Shown in pieces: positions 62,860 through 64,000 of a stretch of DNA of 64,000 nucleotides (position 1 is the stretch's first letter; each line of letters starts with the position of its first letter). The translations under genes were made by a program, and so were the position numbers. Source of the DNA: Holacanthus passer (taxonomy: Eukaryota; Chordata; Actinopteri; Pomacanthidae); assembly GCA_025331565.1 (NCBI GenBank), contig JAFREQ010000076.1:930001-994000 (forward strand), in the 5' to 3' direction. The notes under the pieces were generated by a model that saw nothing but the letters and a program-made list of their open reading frames with translations, was not told the origin of the DNA and did not search any database.

Positions 62860-63290
62860 ATAGGAGAGTAGGTGGATGCGAGAAATGAAAAGGGTTGGAA
62901 GGGGAGAAAATGAGAGGGTTCAGAGGACAGAGCTGAAAGCATAGAGTCGAGTTGCAGAGAGAAAAGGAGAGGAGTGAAAATGAGGGTGGAACAAAAGAAA
63001 AAGATAGGAGATGGGAGGAGGAGAGCACAGAGAGATCAGAACAGAGGGGAGAGGAGAAGGAAATATTGGAATGGAAGAAAAAGAAAGGCAGGAGAGATAA
63101 CGCTCCACGCAGACATGGAGAATTACTATTGATCAGGCTTAGCATGCTTTTTCTCTTCCCTGTTTTTCACTCCTTCACCTCCCTCCTCCGTCTCTTTTCA
63201 CTCATCTTTTTTTCTCCTCCGCATCCCTCCCCTCACTCTCGTCTGTCTCTTTTCTCCTCTTGCCCTGTAATATCTCTCCTCTGCAGCCAG
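62860..63290. repeat. Purine tract followed by pyrimidine tract
   Basis: 62860-63110 is strongly A+G rich. After about 35 mixed bases, 63145-63290 is strongly C+T rich. The two arms face each other like an inverted repeat, but the match is compositional rather than base for base. A shorter purine patch lies at 62264-62350. Confidence 0.8.
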
Positions 63291-63534
63291 TTTATAGACA
63301 CCATAAATTGTCGAGAGACTGTTTAACTTTTAATTTGTTACCGCTGTCTGCCCGGCTCTTGATCCGTCTCCAAACATCCTTGGGTTTAAATGAACAAAAT
63401 GCTTGTATGTGTCTTAATGTGCTGTATGATGTATCTTATTCCAGAGAGTGGATCTCATCTAAAATGTATCTCTAGCAAAAAGTTTGTTTCAGGATTCATC
63501 CTTCTCAGTTTGTCGCATGAAGAGTTTTGAGGGC

Positions 63535-63645
63535 TGCCATCGTCAGTTTGACCATGTTTATTAATCTGTTGGATGGATTGCCATGAAATGTAGTCCACAC
63601 GTTCATGTTGTACTCAGGATGAATTGTATCATGGCTGGAGACTAG
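63535..63645 (+). repeat. Dispersed fish repeat, forward fragment
   Basis: TGGATGGATTGCCATGAAAT, GTCCACACGTTCATGTTGTA and AGGATGAATTGTATCATGG match the forward strand of the same dispersed family. Only about 110 bp are recognisable. Confidence 0.5.
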
Positions 63646-64000
63646 TCTTGTTCTATGTTCTGCTGTGATCTGTTGTGATGGAGAAAATGAGATAAGCTTA
63701 CCTTAATGAATCCACCTTCTGTCTGTGCTTATAGAAGAAAATATTTTCAAATATACCCAACACTAGATAAGATTTTTTTTTCTGCTTGCTGTCAAGTGTT
63801 TTTGCTCCTTCTGCCAGTTTTTTGCAGTATCCAGGTGTCAATCCAACTCACTTGGCTTTTGTTGATACTGTTGACTGAGTCTTACCTCCAAACTTCCTGA
63901 GAAAAGAAGTATTCACATATGCTTCTCTTTTATGCAAATGCACAAAGACTTATATGAACAAGTGCACAGCTCATTATGCTCTAAATGAATTAAAACTGAA

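Larger units (their letters stand above)
56286..64000 (+). other. ITFG1 intron downstream of exon E (3' end outside window)
   Basis: It starts with a consensus GTGAGT donor and runs past the end of the window without a recognisable next exon. It holds a (TG)26 run, purine-rich tracts (59690-59960, 62264-62350, 62860-63110), a pyrimidine tract (63145-63290), a dispersed repeat with GGGTTA motifs (60205-60370) and a copy of a dispersed fish repeat (63535-63645). 56400-58100 and 60960-62050 show nothing I can name. Confidence 0.8.

Noticed and set aside
62952..63326. 124-codon frame rich in Glu, Arg and Lys, then Phe, Leu and Ser
   Set aside because: It simply reads through the purine tract and then the pyrimidine tract; base bias explains it.

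Overview
The window is vertebrate, almost certainly from a ray-finned fish and probably a percomorph-type teleost. It has low gene density, large GT-AG introns, many (CA)n and (GT)n microsatellites, and decayed transposons of families abundant in fish: Tc1/mariner, hAT, L2-like and L1/Tx1-like LINEs, and a tRNA-derived SINE. I see no prokaryotic gene organisation, rRNA, intact tRNA or CRISPR array.

Only one host gene is supported: ITFG1 (integrin alpha FG-GAP repeat containing 1, also called T-cell immunomodulatory protein, TIP, or LINKIN). It lies on the plus strand. Five coding exons are visible: A 9365-9516, B 35464-35614, C 36671-36779, D 53159-53202 and E 56207-56285. They total 535 nt, and all join in frame across consensus AG/GT sites with junction phases 2, 0, 1 and 0. 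They encode about 178 residues, roughly residues 305-484 of a protein of about 612 residues, by comparison with the human protein from memory. The segment covers the last FG-GAP/calcium-loop part of the extracellular propeller and the start of the membrane-proximal ectodomain. The 5' exons (signal peptide and first blades) lie upstream of base 1. The 3' exons (rest of the ectodomain, transmembrane helix, short tail) lie downstream of base 64000.

Layout: 1-9364 is intron with an L2-like LINE 3' end near 3476-3925. 9517-35463 is a 25.9-kb intron holding an RTE/Rex-like LINE relic, an L2-like relic with a recognisable reverse-transcriptase active-site motif, two related Tc1 relics, a hAT relic and an L1/Tx1 relic. 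The 1.06-kb intron B-C is short and simple. The 16.4-kb intron C-D carries a tRNA-type SINE, a long (GT)n run, a 350-bp pyrimidine tract and a nested cluster at 49690-51720, where a dispersed repeat is split by a Tc1 element that is itself split by about 1.1 kb of other DNA. The 3.0-kb intron D-E carries a compact Tc1/mariner deletion derivative with both ends preserved. 56286-64000 is intron with purine- and pyrimidine-rich tracts and microsatellites.

I did not find a convincing new biological system. The observations most worth a second look are the 27-unit (CT) microsatellite that forms the polypyrimidine tract of the exon B acceptor, the nested insertion at 49.7-51.7 kb, the unexplained 1.1-kb insert inside it with an acidic open frame, and the two Tc1 relics sharing one edge. 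All family assignments come from remembered motifs and consensus features; no database search was run.
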